The notes under the pieces were generated by a model. It ran no database searches and was not told where the DNA came from. It worked only from the letters and a program-made list of their open reading frames with translations. A DNA stretch of 54,621 nucleotides from Terramyces sp. JEL0728 (Eukaryota; Chytridiomycota; Chytridiomycetes; Rhizophydiales; Terramycetaceae). This document shows positions 22,101 to 33,801 of this stretch, piece by piece (within the stretch, counting starts at the first letter, position 1; each line of letters begins with the position of its first letter). The position numbers and the translations under genes are program-made. Location of the stretch: NCBI GenBank assembly GCA_027603945.1, contig JADIIU010000088.1, forward strand, positions 1-54,621, read 5' to 3'.

Positions 22101-25100
22101 TTTTCACTAAAATTGTTGAAATAGGGAGAATCTTTCAAGCTGGATAATAAAGACTGATTGTCGCCAATTTGAGTTAGGGTTTCTTTCCATTCCTTGATCA
22201 AGCTGAGGTTTTCCATATGAGGGAGCAATGAAAACACACTTGAAGCACCCCAGATGTCAAGTTCTTGAAGTGCTTCCCTTATTGAAATTTCACCGTTGGC
22301 CCTATTATTGAGATCAACAATCTGATTGATATTCTTTTGTATATTGTCTCCAACATCAAGCAGATTTCCAAAGTTCAAATCAGCCAAATTAGCCTTGATA
22401 GAGATCAATCTAAACAACTCGCCCCAATGTTCAGACATCCAACTATCACCACGGACGTATTTAAGCAGAGGAGCAGTGGTTTTCAGATTGTTTACTTCCT
22501 TGAGCACAAATACCAGGTCATTTTTTTGGTGCAGTTTTTCAGACCAGTCATTCAAGAACTCTTCAAACAAATGAGTTTTCCCCCTGAATGAAATCCAATC
22601 CTTTTGTTTATATTCGGTTAACGAATCATGAAACTGGTTTGCTAGGTTCCACATTTCAAAACTGGACTCGATCGACTGCTGCAATACCCCAAGCTCAGAG
22701 AATTCTGGCTGATTGATGCCAAAATAGATGCAATCTTGATATATTTCTTCTTTTGCGTTTAGCAGTTCTTTGAATTCTGTTTGTTTTTCCGTAATAAAGC
22801 CTAAACTTGCTTTTGGGTCGCTTTCAGCCTTGGGTTTCAATTGATTCCATCTGGTGGAAAACTTTTCCAGATCTGCCAAATACATTGCGATTCGCGAGTC
22901 AATCTTTCCCCTTAATAAATCAACTTGTTCTTTAATCATCAATTCATGACTTTCAAGCATCAACTCCAATTTGTTCCACTTGGTTTTCTGGAGCGAGTAA
23001 TCAACTCCATTTCCTGATACAGTTTTAAGCAGCTTGTTTTTCAATTCTATTTGTTCAAAATGTGTTTGAATGGATAGTTTGTTTTTGGATAATTCTTGGT
23101 GTACCTGGTTGGCGGTTCCGATTTCCTGCATAGTCTGCGGTCTTTGTAGCAAGATATCCATCGCAATGGTAGAAAATTGCTCGACAATCTTCAAGTGCTC
23201 CAGAATAGTGGCTTTCAGAGTGTTTAGCAATCCGTCAAACAGTTTTTGTAAATGATCATCGATAGTTGATTTAACTGGGGTGGTAGAGATTGATATGCAG
23301 TCGATTTGGATACTAGTCGGTAGCTGCTCAGCTTCCTTTCCCTTCTGCTTCAACTGTCTGAAATTCATTTCATATTCGCTAATTTCTGTTAGATTTTCCT
23401 GCAAGAAAGAGTCCAAGTCAACCGAACCAAGCACTACCCAATCTTTGAATACATCGACAACTTTAGCCAAGTTGGTAAACAGACTGTCAGCTTTCTTATA
23501 CACAGAAACCAAACACAAAGAGTTTTTTTGAACCATGAACTTGAATATTTTTGACTCTCCCAGTGGTTTGAAACTAGTTGGTAGATTAATGAATTTCTTC
23601 ATTTCTCTGTAGTATTTGGCTTTAATTTCTTCAAACGATGGTCGGAATTGCAGCTTTTGCGATTTATAGACCAAGTCTACTTTGATTTCTGGCAAACGCT
23701 CATGGAGAGTCTCGAGTCCAACCTGGTATTGATGTTCCAGTGCCTTGTATAATTGATAGTCAATATGATTTCTCCATGATAAAGTCAGTTCCGGTTTAGT
23801 TTTTTCTTGCACAGTGTTCAATATCTGTCTAATAGAATTCAAGATTTCTTTCCATGCATGCTGGTTCTTTACCAAATCAGTTCCAATTAATGTCTTTACA
23901 TGATCAATGATAATTGAATGATATTTCTTTAGTTTGGTATTTTCAGCAGTCAACAGATTAGACTGTTGTTGTATTTTTGAAACGAAACTGTCGATTTCTT
24001 GGTGATTAGTCCAATCAATAGACTTTTTCACTATTTTTTCAAACTCCAGAGCTGGGAGCAGGAGCATTGATTGTTGGGATGGAAGCATCTGCTGTTCAAT
24101 TGTGTTGTAAAAGTTGCTAATCTGCTTCAAAATCAAACTGTATCTGTAAAACTTTTTGGCATTTTCATTCAATTTCAAAATATCTGATGGAACCTTGAAA
24201 CCCATTGCTTGCAATTGTCTATTTTCCCTTACTAATGACACCAGATAGTCTGGATAATTTACAACTAGCTTGCCACTCTGTAAATCCAATTCCATCAACT
24301 TGCCAAAGGAGTGATTTTTATCCAAATTAGTCTTCCAATTATCAAATTGTTCCTGCTCATAGTGTTTTAGTTCATTCAATAGGGAGCTGGATAAACTAGC
24401 GAATTGGTTATTCTCAATCAACGATAAAATAGACTCTGTTTCGTTGATTCTGTTGGTTGTCTGTCTTGCCCAGATTATATTTCCAATAACTGGTGAAATA
24501 TTAAACTCGGTTTTTTTATCTACAAAGTTTACTGAAATCTTTTTCAGCCAATTGATAGAATAAGCCAAAAAGTTTTGCTTTTCAGCTTCCAGTTTGATTG
24601 AAAACTGTGGTTTCTCAATCAGAGCCTTGTATTTTTGAAATTCTTTTTTTAGCTGATTTGGTTGGTTTTGTAGATTGGCGAGTATTTTTTGCAGGTTGTT
24701 TATTGCAACTTCCCTCACAGAGGCTATATTTTGATCGTATACTTGGATTATCTCATTGAATTTCTGGTCATTTAGCATTACCAAGTTTTCGTTCTTGTCC
24801 AAACTGTTTTTGTAATCTGCGTTGAGTTGCATTAGCAGTTCGTTGGTTGTGATCAAATCAATAATCTGGTTAGCAGATATTTACTTGATTGATTCGGTTC
24901 AATACTACGGAAAGTTGGACACACTTGTAAGGCTCTCCTTCCCAACGATTAGTAAGAGTATTTGGCCAAATTTTGCCAGTTAAAGTGTCGAATATTCCAA
25001 ACAGATTTAAAAGCACTTGCTTTTCGAGAATATAATCTTGCAATTCAGTAGTTGGATGGTTCAAGAAAAATGAATGGATTTGATTGCTGATTATTTCAAA

Positions 25101-25795
25101 TAAATTCTTGATTCTTTGTTGTGGGAAGGGAGAATATTCTTGCTGGCGCCATAAATCATCCGTAATTTCGTATAAACCATCAACGGATTCAATCAAGTCG
25201 TTCAAAGACCTATATTAATAGCTGTTACGATATTCTATCAAAAAATCTCAGCTGCGAAATCAAATCTTTGAAATACAAAGCCCTGGATTTGGAATCGCTA
25301 CTTGTAGACAGGTATTCTGATTCCCAGTACAGGTATTCGTCATTTATCGAGTCAATTTTTACCAAATCCTGTTTCAGCGTCAGTTTTAAATTTGCTTCCA
25401 AATCCGATAATATGCTTTGTATTTTGGAATTAATTTTTCCTTTTTGCAGCATAGGAGTAAAGATGGAATGAATCGATTGGTATAGCTCGTTAATAGGGTT
25501 GGATGAAATGGGAACAAACCGGACTAGTTCAAAATTTTCCCTGGTGATTGAAGCAGGCTTGAGTTTTGTCAACATCATACAGATATGGTCAGGATGAAAG
25601 GTATTTTCTATTTTTATTGCATTGTTCTAGATTAGATTTTGTTACTTGTTGGTTAAAATTAATGTAAATTGTGGTTAAATTTGGATCCAAAAGGAATTTT
25701 TCTAGTATTGGGAATGAATCCAGAACATCCAAGTCGGCATTGTACGCCGAGAGTTGCACTTGGACGAGCTTTTTTATTAATGGTTTTGCTTCCAT
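13173..25795 (-). CDS. DYNC2H1: Cytoplasmic dynein 2 (IFT dynein) heavy chain
   Basis: About 4148 aa once nine introns are removed: 25627-25645, 25210-25228, 24866-24884, 19688-19706, 15280-15300, 14879-14898, 14406-14425, 14038-14057 and 13517-13535 (19-21 nt). The ATG at 25795 is chosen because conserved N-terminal tail sequence begins just after it and stops lie upstream. Visible parts are the tail; AAA1 P-loop GPAGTGKTE near residue 1570 with NCDEGIDYKSMGRIFVGL; AAA2 GPSGSGKST near 1855; AAA3 GPEGAGKYT near 2160; a degenerate AAA4 loop AGRPGIPYS near 2510; stalk coiled coils and microtubule-binding domain near 2730-3025; and a C-terminus ending PVYVTPTREKTVTNL. The sequence KCGAWGCFDEFNRLEEAVLS separates it from dynein 1 and axonemal chains. 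It powers retrograde intraflagellar transport. IFT20 and an axonemal dynein lie nearby. Confidence 0.95.
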
Positions 25796-25840
25796 TTGCA
25801 AAATTAAATCGCGTCAACAACATTAAAATCGCGCATATTT

Positions 25841-26249
25841 TTATTGATTCTCTACTCGGGTTTCTGATTGATGGTTTGCTAGGCTGATCCTCTTCCAATC
25901 CAAAGCGAGACTAGAGTGCTGCGCTTTGAGAAAAGAACAAGAGTCTAGTTGTTTATAGCCGTTTTGAACTATTCGCAAGATATGGCCAGACGTTTGTTGA
26001 TATTTATAATAGCGTTCTTGCAAGTGCGACAAGTGGATAGTTTAAAGTCAGTCTTTACAAACCTACTTTATCGTGAGCAGCTATCGAGTCTTTGAACACA
26101 AGGTTAGTTTCGGAAAAATCATGCTTATCCAAAGGCTTTAAGATAAAGCCATCAAGTAGAATAACTCGTACGGCATAGAGCATGTATCTTTCCATAATGG
26201 CTGTGCAAAGATCCATGTTCTCTGCAAAATTGCAGTTCAGTTTGGCCAA
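25841..26249 (-). CDS. Unrecognised ORF pair upstream of DYNC2H1
   Basis: Two adjacent minus-strand frames (26249-26055 and 26032-25841) read as ordinary helical protein (LAKLNCNFAENMDLCTAIM; LQERYYKYQQTSGHILRIV). They end 46 bp before the DYNC2H1 start codon. They could be two exons of one gene, but no 19-23-nt GT..AG segment joins them. The best candidate starts at gtaggt and would be about 50 nt, which is out of character here. No family recognised. It could be a decayed gene or chance open frames. Confidence 0.3.
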
Positions 26250-26495
26250 TAGTTTGCAAATGTCATAACCAACTTGTAATTGCAGGATATTTCTTGTTGA
26301 TCTTTGGCTCGCCTTACTTCATTATGATTCGGGGCATGCTACAGTTCATGATGTATAATACAACAGCAATTCCAGCCCTATTACAATAGAAAAGGTTGCT
26401 ATCTGTTAATTCGCACTTGTGCTATCTGATTGCTCAGCCGTATCGGTACTGCTTGCTGTTTTAAATACCTTCAACCATAAATGTGGCGAGACTAA

Positions 26496-26849
26496 ATGTC
26501 AAGAAAGCCCAAATCCCTGCTATTTAAATCACGAAAGTACAAATCAGTAATGAAGCCAAACAAGCAAAAACGGCCAATGAATGCATTCTTTCGCTACAAA
26601 CGCGCAATGAAAGAATCCGTTTCAAAGCAATACAAAACACGAAAGAACAGTGAAATCGCAGCTATCTGTGCTTTATTATGGGAAAACGAGTCTGTAGATA
26701 TCAAATTATTTTACGCTAAAGAGACTGAACGTGAATACTACGAGTATCGCATGACGTGCTGCGAATTAGAATTGGATTTTTGTACTGGGTTTACTCCATC
26801 TGTCGAGCAGTGTGAACCTATTTTAACGTACATGTCAAATAGTAACTAA
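26496..26849 (+). CDS. MATA-type HMG-box protein
   Basis: 117 aa, intronless. Residues of about 25-90 form an HMG box of the mating-type and sex-determination class: KRPMNAFFRYKRAMKESV, then RKNSEIAAICALLWENE, then KLFYAKETEREYYEYRM. This matches the pattern RPxNAFxxYR..SxExSxxxxxxWxxE..xxYxxxAxxE. It should bind and bend DNA in the nucleus. In other fungi this class includes the mating-type regulators, but many early-diverging fungi carry several such genes, so a sex-locus role is only a possibility. A tiny upstream ORF (26481-26495, ATG TGG CGA GAC TAA) ends directly against this start codon. That stop is in the same frame, so no N-terminal extension is possible. Confidence 0.85.
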   Translation: MSRKPKSLLFKSRKYKSVMKPNKQKRPMNAFFRYKRAMKESVSKQYKTRKNSEIAAICALLWENESVDIKLFYAKETEREYYEYRMTCCELELDFCTGFTPSVEQCEPILTYMSNSN

Positions 26850-27037
26850 AATAAAGAAGCTGGCCTTTTCACTTGGTAAATCTTGGCAAGTCCATCTTAC
26901 AGTATAGCACCTGCAGCATATTGGAGTTGCCCTGCTACTCTCTCAATCGTGCGATACTCTTTGTGTCCCATTTGACAGTTGTCTTCTGAGTCACATGACC
27001 TCTGAATTAAGAAGCAAGATTTTTTTTAAAGATCAGA

Positions 27038-28108
27038 ATGACAAAACAAGACTTGATCCTCACCATCTTGAACAGAACCAATTCAATAACCATTGAAGGA
27101 TTACAGCAAGAAGCAAATGAACTTACACAAGAAGAGTTTCAAGAAACGTTGAATTTGCTTGTAAATGAAAAACGAGTTGAAGTGCTGACTCTGCAAGGAA
27201 AGATGATTTTGAAAGCTAGGAATGACGATGAAGTTCAAAGGTAGGATATTGTAGTGCACTGCGCTGTTTTACTGCACCATTTTGATTCCATTTCGATATT
27301 GCAGTGAAATAGCGCAGAGATGAAAAAAAGTCCAGTCTAATAGTAGATACCAGACTATGAATCAGAATGAAATTATAGTATATCAGTTTATTAAGGATGC
27401 TGGGAATAAAGGAACTTGGGTTAAGCACATCAAGGAAAAGTCGGGATTGCATACAAAGATTGTTAACGATGCAATTAAATCACTAGAGAAACACAAGCAC
27501 ATTAAACTAATCAAATCGGTCAAAGTAAGTATCAAGGAGCTGTGATGTACTCTATGAAATATCAGCGATATGGATTACATCGAAATATGGCAGGGCTAAC
27601 AATAGAACCCGACGAAAAAAGTATACATGCTATATGAGCTTGAACCAAATGAAGAATTAACTGGGGGCAGCTGGTACGACGATGAAAAGATGGATATAGA
27701 ATTCATCAACCAATTGTCCAACCATATATTGAAATTCATCCAATCAAAATCATTACCAACAAACGAAAAAAAGATTTTCTCGACCAGATACAATCTATTC
27801 CCATCTCTGTCGCAAATCCATTCCTTTATAACAAAGAGCGGTATCACGACCCAGCCATTATCAATGGAAGATGTAAAGAGTCTGGTGGAAAGACTAGTTT
27901 ATGATGGACAAGTGAAGAGATTGGATTTAGAGGAAGATCAGGTATATCAGGCTAGACGCAATTATAACGGGTATTTGAATATTAATGTAGCTTTAATGGG
28001 TATGTGGAATCGCCGTGTGGGAAATGTCCAGTGTTTTCTTTTTGCAAAGAAGGAGGGCCTGTGCAGCCATCGTCTTGTGAATACCTTTCTCAATGGCTGG
28101 AATATTAA
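27038..28108 (+). CDS. RPC34: RNA polymerase III subunit RPC34 (RPC6)
   Basis: 288 aa after removing introns 27241-27343 (103), 27525-27605 (81) and 27971-27990 (20). It has tandem winged-helix domains. The second begins EIIVYQFIKDAGNKGTWVKHI, and KKVYMLYELEPNEELTGGSWY is the family hallmark. The C-terminus reads YVESPCGKCPVFSFCKEGG and ends PSSCEYLSQWLEY, giving the four cysteines that bind the Fe-S cluster in this subunit. Splicing the two long introns restores exactly the spacing seen in animal RPC6 (KARNDDEVQSRYQTMNQNE; KSVKNPTKKVYM). The protein is part of the RPC82-RPC34-RPC31 subcomplex that opens promoters for Pol III. The long introns are the only ones over 38 nt in the window. Confidence 0.93.
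27241..27343 (+). other. Long (103-nt) intron with internal inverted repeat
   Basis: gtagga...ctaatag. Arms 27259-27276 (ctgcgctgttttactgca) and 27300-27317 (tgcagtgaaatagcgcag) pair over 18 bp with two mismatches around a 23-nt loop. The arms sit between the donor and the branch-like ctaatag. Confidence 0.75.
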
Positions 28109-28182
28109 TAAATTAGCATATCAAATAGTGCTTAACAATCAGCTGTTACAGCCACCATGACTGTGTTTGTCCCTATAATGGG

Positions 28183-28578
28183 CTTGATTCTCCAATCAGT
28201 GCTAATGGAGACAACTTGTCTGTTGGCCAACGACAATTGATTTGCTTATCTAGAGCTATATTGCAGAAACCTAAAATCCTTGTCATGGACGAAGCAACCT
28301 CTAGCGTTGACGGCGATTCAGATACGTTGATTCAGAAGGCAATCAAAGAGCATTTTGCTGGCGCGACTGTTATTAGCATCGCTCATAGGCTAAATACTAT
28401 TGCCGAGTTTGATAGGGTACTGGTTTTAGATCAAGGGGAAGCGAAAGAATTTGATTCACCACACTTATTGCTGAACACTGCTGGCTCAATCTTTGCTGAG
28501 TTGGTACAAGCAACTGGCGATTCAAATTCAAAGCTCATTGCAAAACTTGCAAAGAATTATTTCGATTCCAAACAATAA
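28183..28578 (+). pseudogene. Orphan C-terminal fragment of an ABCC-type ABC transporter
   Basis: The frame encodes only the last part of a second nucleotide-binding domain: LDSPISANGDN, the ABC signature LSVGQRQL, Walker B ILVMDEATSSVD, the H-loop SIAHRLNTI, then DRVLVLDQGEAKEFDSP and a normal C-terminal end. The Walker A loop, the whole first NBD and all membrane helices are missing. Only about 75 bp separate it from the RPC34 stop, so they cannot lie upstream here. The match is to the multidrug-resistance (ABCC/MRP) class. The frame is intact, which suggests a recent partial copy rather than an old relic. No start codon with a sensible leader is visible, so expression is unlikely. Confidence 0.75.
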
Positions 28579-28602
28579 ACTGGTCATATAACTGTATTTC
28601 TT

Positions 28603-30400
<1,798 letters not shown>

Positions 30401-30470
30401 GTCCGTATTAGGGGAAGTTTTTTTTCTTTTTTCATTTTTTTTCACCTGCCATTTTCGTTTGTTTCAGAAA

Positions 30471-31083
30471 ATGGTTTCCAGTCACCATAAATTTTCCAAG
30501 CAAATGATAACATTCGTAACAGGAAACAAAAACAAACTAAAAGAATCTATGGAAATACTGGGCACGCAGTTTGAAATAACAAACCAAAACATTGACTTGG
30601 ATGAAATACAGGGCACACCACAAGAAATAGCAATTTACAAATGCAACCTGGCATTGAAAGCAATCAACGGTCCAGTACTTGTTGAAGACTCTTGTCTCGG
30701 ATATACGGCAATGAACGGACTGCCTGGCCCCTATGTAAAATGGTTTCTCAAGTCACTTGGGCCGGAAGGATTATACAAGTTACTAGATGGATTTGAGGAT
30801 AAGCGGGGGTTCACATTATGCACAGTTGCATACGCTGAACCAGGGATGCACCCCAGTACATTTATTTAATATAGTTTTGTTTGAAGGCAGAGCAGATGGA
30901 ACGATAGTTCAACCGCGCGGCCCAAGAGACTTTGGCTGGCAACCGATATTTCAACAAGACGGGTGCGAGTTGACGTATGCTGAAATGGATCTAGATCCAG
31001 CGACGAAACAGCACAAGAATACAATCTCTCATCGTGGCAGGGCTTTACAAAAACTAAAAGAATATCTAAAGAATAAACCATAG
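30471..31083 (+). CDS. HAM1: Inosine triphosphate pyrophosphatase
   Basis: 197 aa from the ATG at 30471, or 186 aa from the ATG at 30504 ([11 protein letters not shown]), which is where homology starts; I cannot choose with certainty. One intron, 30856-30874 (19). Conserved family segments are [45 protein letters not shown] and a C-terminal ISHRGRAL. The enzyme hydrolyses ITP, dITP and XTP to monophosphates, which keeps deaminated purines out of nucleic acids. It shares a 70-bp divergent promoter, rich in T and A runs, with CTP synthase. Confidence 0.93.
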
Positions 31084-31127
31084 TTTTACACAGTAGTGTA
31101 ATCAGAAACAGAATATATTTACACGAG

Positions 31128-31772
31128 TTAGCATGACCTTGCAGTGAATTCTTGGTCGAAATCAGGCGTGTTCATACCCATAGCAACAACTTTTTGGGCA
31201 GCTGAAAGACCAGCAGCGGTAAGACATCCATCGTCAGTAAAGAAGCCAGTATCTCGTTTCGCCAACAACCCTCCAATAGCTTGACTGGCTTGGGCAGCAG
31301 TACCGCCGGTTGTTTGCGCAGTTCCCTGAGCCAATTGGAGTGCAAGCGTGTTTGGCGTGCCTTGAGCTGAAGTTTGAGGTACCTGCTGGTTATTCGCTTG
31401 AGCTACACCAGCCAATAGCGATTGTTGTACACCTTGGATAGTGCTTAGTCCGGCCGGTCCAGCTGCTTGAGCACCTCTCTGAATGGCACTTTTTACCCCC
31501 TGTACACCACCAACTTTGCCCAAGAATTGGCCAATAGTTGCACCAATGTTTCCGCCTTTTTGAACATTACCAGCAGCTGCAGAGCCAGGAACAGCAGGAG
31601 CATTAGGAGTGTGGGCAGAATTAAACAATGCCTGGTCATTCAACCCATTAACCGAATGCACTTTGGTGAATTCAGCAGCATTGGTGTGTGCCATCAAGAT
31701 TTCCTTGAACGCGCGTTTGTCTTGAATAGGAGCAGCAAAAGCAAGAGCAATGGTAAATACAATAGATTTCAT
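31128..31772 (-). CDS. Secreted low-complexity protein
   Basis: 214 aa. Signal peptide MKSIVFTIALAFA is followed by APIQDKR, a likely Kex2-type processing site; a second KR lies in LLAKRDTGFF. The middle is rich in Gly, Ala, Gln and Thr (for example GGNIGATIGQFLGKVGGVQG) and looks disordered. The C-terminus has two cysteines (GCLTAAG and a final SC). No known family. It is probably an extracellular or wall-associated protein. It converges with the ITPase gene, 44 bp apart. Confidence 0.6.
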   Translation of the reverse strand: MKSIVFTIALAFAAPIQDKRAFKEILMAHTNAAEFTKVHSVNGLNDQALFNSAHTPNAPAVPGSAAAGNVQKGGNIGATIGQFLGKVGGVQGVKSAIQRGAQAAGPAGLSTIQGVQQSLLAGVAQANNQQVPQTSAQGTPNTLALQLAQGTAQTTGGTAAQASQAIGGLLAKRDTGFFTDDGCLTAAGLSAAQKVVAMGMNTPDFDQEFTARSC

Positions 31773-31796
31773 TTGGTCTCATTGTCTTTTCACATG

Positions 31797-31804
31797 TTTA
31801 TATA
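31797..31804 (-). promoter_or_regulatory. TATA box of the secreted low-complexity protein gene
   Basis: TATATAAA on the minus strand, 32 nt before the ATG at 31772. Confidence 0.55.
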
Positions 31805-32006
31805 CACCATGTTGAGCCTCAGATGTAAAACTTGCATCATTGATTTTTCACAAAGAAAAGCCAAAGAGTCTTTTAAAGTGCTTATCATCAATCGAGGGGA
31901 TATCTTTGCTATCTCTTATGAGGAATAATAATTGATGTAATTCAAGTGCATGTGCCATTGTGTGAATTAAAAAAAAAGTACCAACACGTAACTTTTCGCG
32001 TAAAGA

Positions 32007-32381
32007 ATGGATAAAGTAATATTTGACGAGTTTTCAAAGATACGTGTTCTAGAACCAGCAAACTACGACGAGAGTGAAAAACTAGGCGAGCAGTGCCAAG
32101 ATTTCATTACAAAAGTCAATGACTTTTCATCAATCGTGTCCTATTTTTTAGATATGACTAATGAAAAGGCAGCACAGGTGGAAAAAGAGAAATTGTTGAC
32201 TATTGGGTTGAGGATCAAAGTCGAGAATCAGCAAGAACAGAGAAAAGTCAAGATGAATAGTCTGTTGTTCCATATTGGACAGAGACAGGCAGAGCTCGAT
32301 AGATTGATTGCCTATACAGAGTCTTTAGAAAAAGTAGAGAGAGAACAGTTACTCTTTATCGATTCCTTTGGTTCTAAATAA
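32007..32381 (+). CDS. IFT20: Intraflagellar transport protein 20
   Basis: 124 aa, intronless, the usual size for the family. The N-terminal motif FDEFSKIRVLEP, then CQDFITKVNDFSSIVSYF, VEKEKLLTIGLR, and the final coiled coil ending KVEREQLLFIDSF match IFT20 throughout. IFT20 is an IFT-B subunit that links vesicle traffic from the Golgi to the cilium base. In context it is the third cilium gene in this window, between the IFT dynein and the axonemal dynein. Confidence 0.88.
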   Translation: MDKVIFDEFSKIRVLEPANYDESEKLGEQCQDFITKVNDFSSIVSYFLDMTNEKAAQVEKEKLLTIGLRIKVENQQEQRKVKMNSLLFHIGQRQAELDRLIAYTESLEKVEREQLLFIDSFGSK

Positions 32382-32717
32382 ATAATGCTTCAATCTGCAA
32401 TGTTCTGTTTGTTCAAGAACTACGAAAAGCAATGAAACTTCCTTTCGGATCACTTTTCAACTCTCATGAACGGCGAATTACAAGCGATACTTTAAAACAA
32501 AGCATTAAGGGCCAGCAACTCTTGCTTTTCCACCTTTGTAACAGAATAAAATAATGATATAGTACTCCTGACTTAAAAGTGGTTGTCTGAGAGAGTGAGG
32601 CAGTAGTGACAATGGACAGAATCCACTCTTACTCTTGCTTCACTCTTTTTCAAAGATTTGTTTTGGTTTTTTTCTTTTTCAATCTCAAATCACGTGATTA
32701 ATAATTCAAAAACATCT
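32382..32717. other. Intergenic stretch without a recognisable gene
   Basis: Convergent 3' ends of IFT20 and the mitochondrial-type gene. AT-rich with T runs near 32660-32680; I see no gene in it. Confidence 0.5.
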
Positions 32718-33269
32718 TTATTGTATCCATTCTTTTGGAAATTCCAATACTTTCTGTTGCTTTGATCGAGTCAAGTCGATTTGTTCATCAAACACTTCAT
32801 TCTGATATTTAAACAATTCCTTGATAAGCAAGAGTGCTTGTTTTTCTTTTCCGCTAAATACTAAACAGTCATTATCGGCATCATAGTATTCATTCGCAAT
32901 TAAAATAAAGTTTTTCTTGTTTTTGATTTTCTGTAAATCTAAATAGACTTTGACTGACTCGCTTGGTTTTTTGGTGAAATCGTAGTTGTATATTTTGTTG
33001 TATTGGACAATGATTGGCTCATCAGTTGGTTGGTATTCCCTCTTTGTTGCTTTGATATTCATTTTTCCCATCAGAGAAAGAAAGAAATCTGAAGATTCAA
33101 TGAAATCCTGTTCGTATCTGTTTAATCCTTTGTCTAACGAACTGATTTCTGGGAATGACAGCAAGTCCCTCTTTACTTGTTGCGGCGATAATTTAGAGAA
33201 TTTCTGTATTAGGAATTTATTGTCTCTTCGTTTTAAATTTGTCAATGTTGAACTAAAGAATCTCTTCAT
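32718..33269 (-). CDS. Probable mitochondrial protein, possibly ribosomal small-subunit mS35-like
   Basis: 183 aa, lysine-rich, with a basic hydroxylated N-terminus (MKRFFSSTLTNLKRR) typical of a mitochondrial targeting sequence. The C-terminal half (SVKVYLDLQKIKNKKNFILIANEYYDADNDCLVFSG) vaguely resembles the mS35/MRP-S28 domain, where a strand-helix unit precedes a 'RY..D....' segment. The match is weak, so the ribosomal assignment is only a suggestion. It is divergent from the next gene, with 43 bp between start codons. Confidence 0.45.
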   Translation of the reverse strand: MKRFFSSTLTNLKRRDNKFLIQKFSKLSPQQVKRDLLSFPEISSLDKGLNRYEQDFIESSDFFLSLMGKMNIKATKREYQPTDEPIIVQYNKIYNYDFTKKPSESVKVYLDLQKIKNKKNFILIANEYYDADNDCLVFSGKEKQALLLIKELFKYQNEVFDEQIDLTRSKQQKVLEFPKEWIQ

Positions 33270-33312
33270 TTCTTTTTTTCAGAAAAAGTTTTTGGAATCC
33301 AACACCATAAGA

Positions 33313-33738
33313 ATGTCTAGTAGCAGTGAAGACGAACAAGAGATTGCAGTAGAAAAGATTGAACCGCGAGATTTCAAACCAATAATGAAGCTTGTGGTAG
33401 AAAATGGGTTAAATGATACAATAAGGAATCTAGCAAAGAAACAATCAAAAAACAAGCCATTAAAGATTGTAGACAAAGAATCAAAGTTATTTCAAGATAT
33501 CAGTGATTACGTAGTGTCTAGCGATTCAGATTCAGATATTTACAAGCCAAAAAGCGTTGGAAAAAAAAAGAAAGAATCTCGAGATTCGGTTGAAATGGTG
33601 ATTAAGAGTGTGATTAGCCGCTTGCCAAAGAGCAGAAAGGTTTATTTAAAAGATTTTTATAAAGCTGCCAAGCGAGCAAAGATAGATTCTGATGTAATTG
33701 TAAATATTGAAAAGAGAATGAATTGCCTGCAGAAATAA
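33313..33738 (+). CDS. Hypothetical Ser/Asp- and Lys-rich protein
   Basis: 141 aa from the ATG at 33313. The frame runs open upstream through the opposing gene and is not credible there. It begins with an acidic stretch (MSSSSEDEQE) and contains a second acidic run (SSDSDSD) next to a lysine cluster (KPKSVGKKKKES). The pattern suits a nuclear or nucleolar protein with CK2-type sites. The C-terminal 45 residues look helical. No family recognised. Confidence 0.55.
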   Translation: MSSSSEDEQEIAVEKIEPRDFKPIMKLVVENGLNDTIRNLAKKQSKNKPLKIVDKESKLFQDISDYVVSSDSDSDIYKPKSVGKKKKESRDSVEMVIKSVISRLPKSRKVYLKDFYKAAKRAKIDSDVIVNIEKRMNCLQK

Positions 33739-33801
33739 ATATTGTATTCTTAGTCTTGTGAGGAAACCCAAAGTGAGTGACAAAACTATTTTCACGACGC
33801 G

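Noticed and set aside
13173..25795. The fragmented minus-strand dynein frames could be a decaying pseudogene.
   Set aside because: Every break coincides with a 19-21-nt GT..AG segment whose removal restores conserved dynein sequence, and the total coding length is an exact multiple of three.
25659..25898. A 79-aa minus-strand frame overlapping the start of DYNC2H1.
   Set aside because: It is out of frame with the conserved N-terminal tail (NADLDVLDSFPILEKFL), which continues properly through the first intron.
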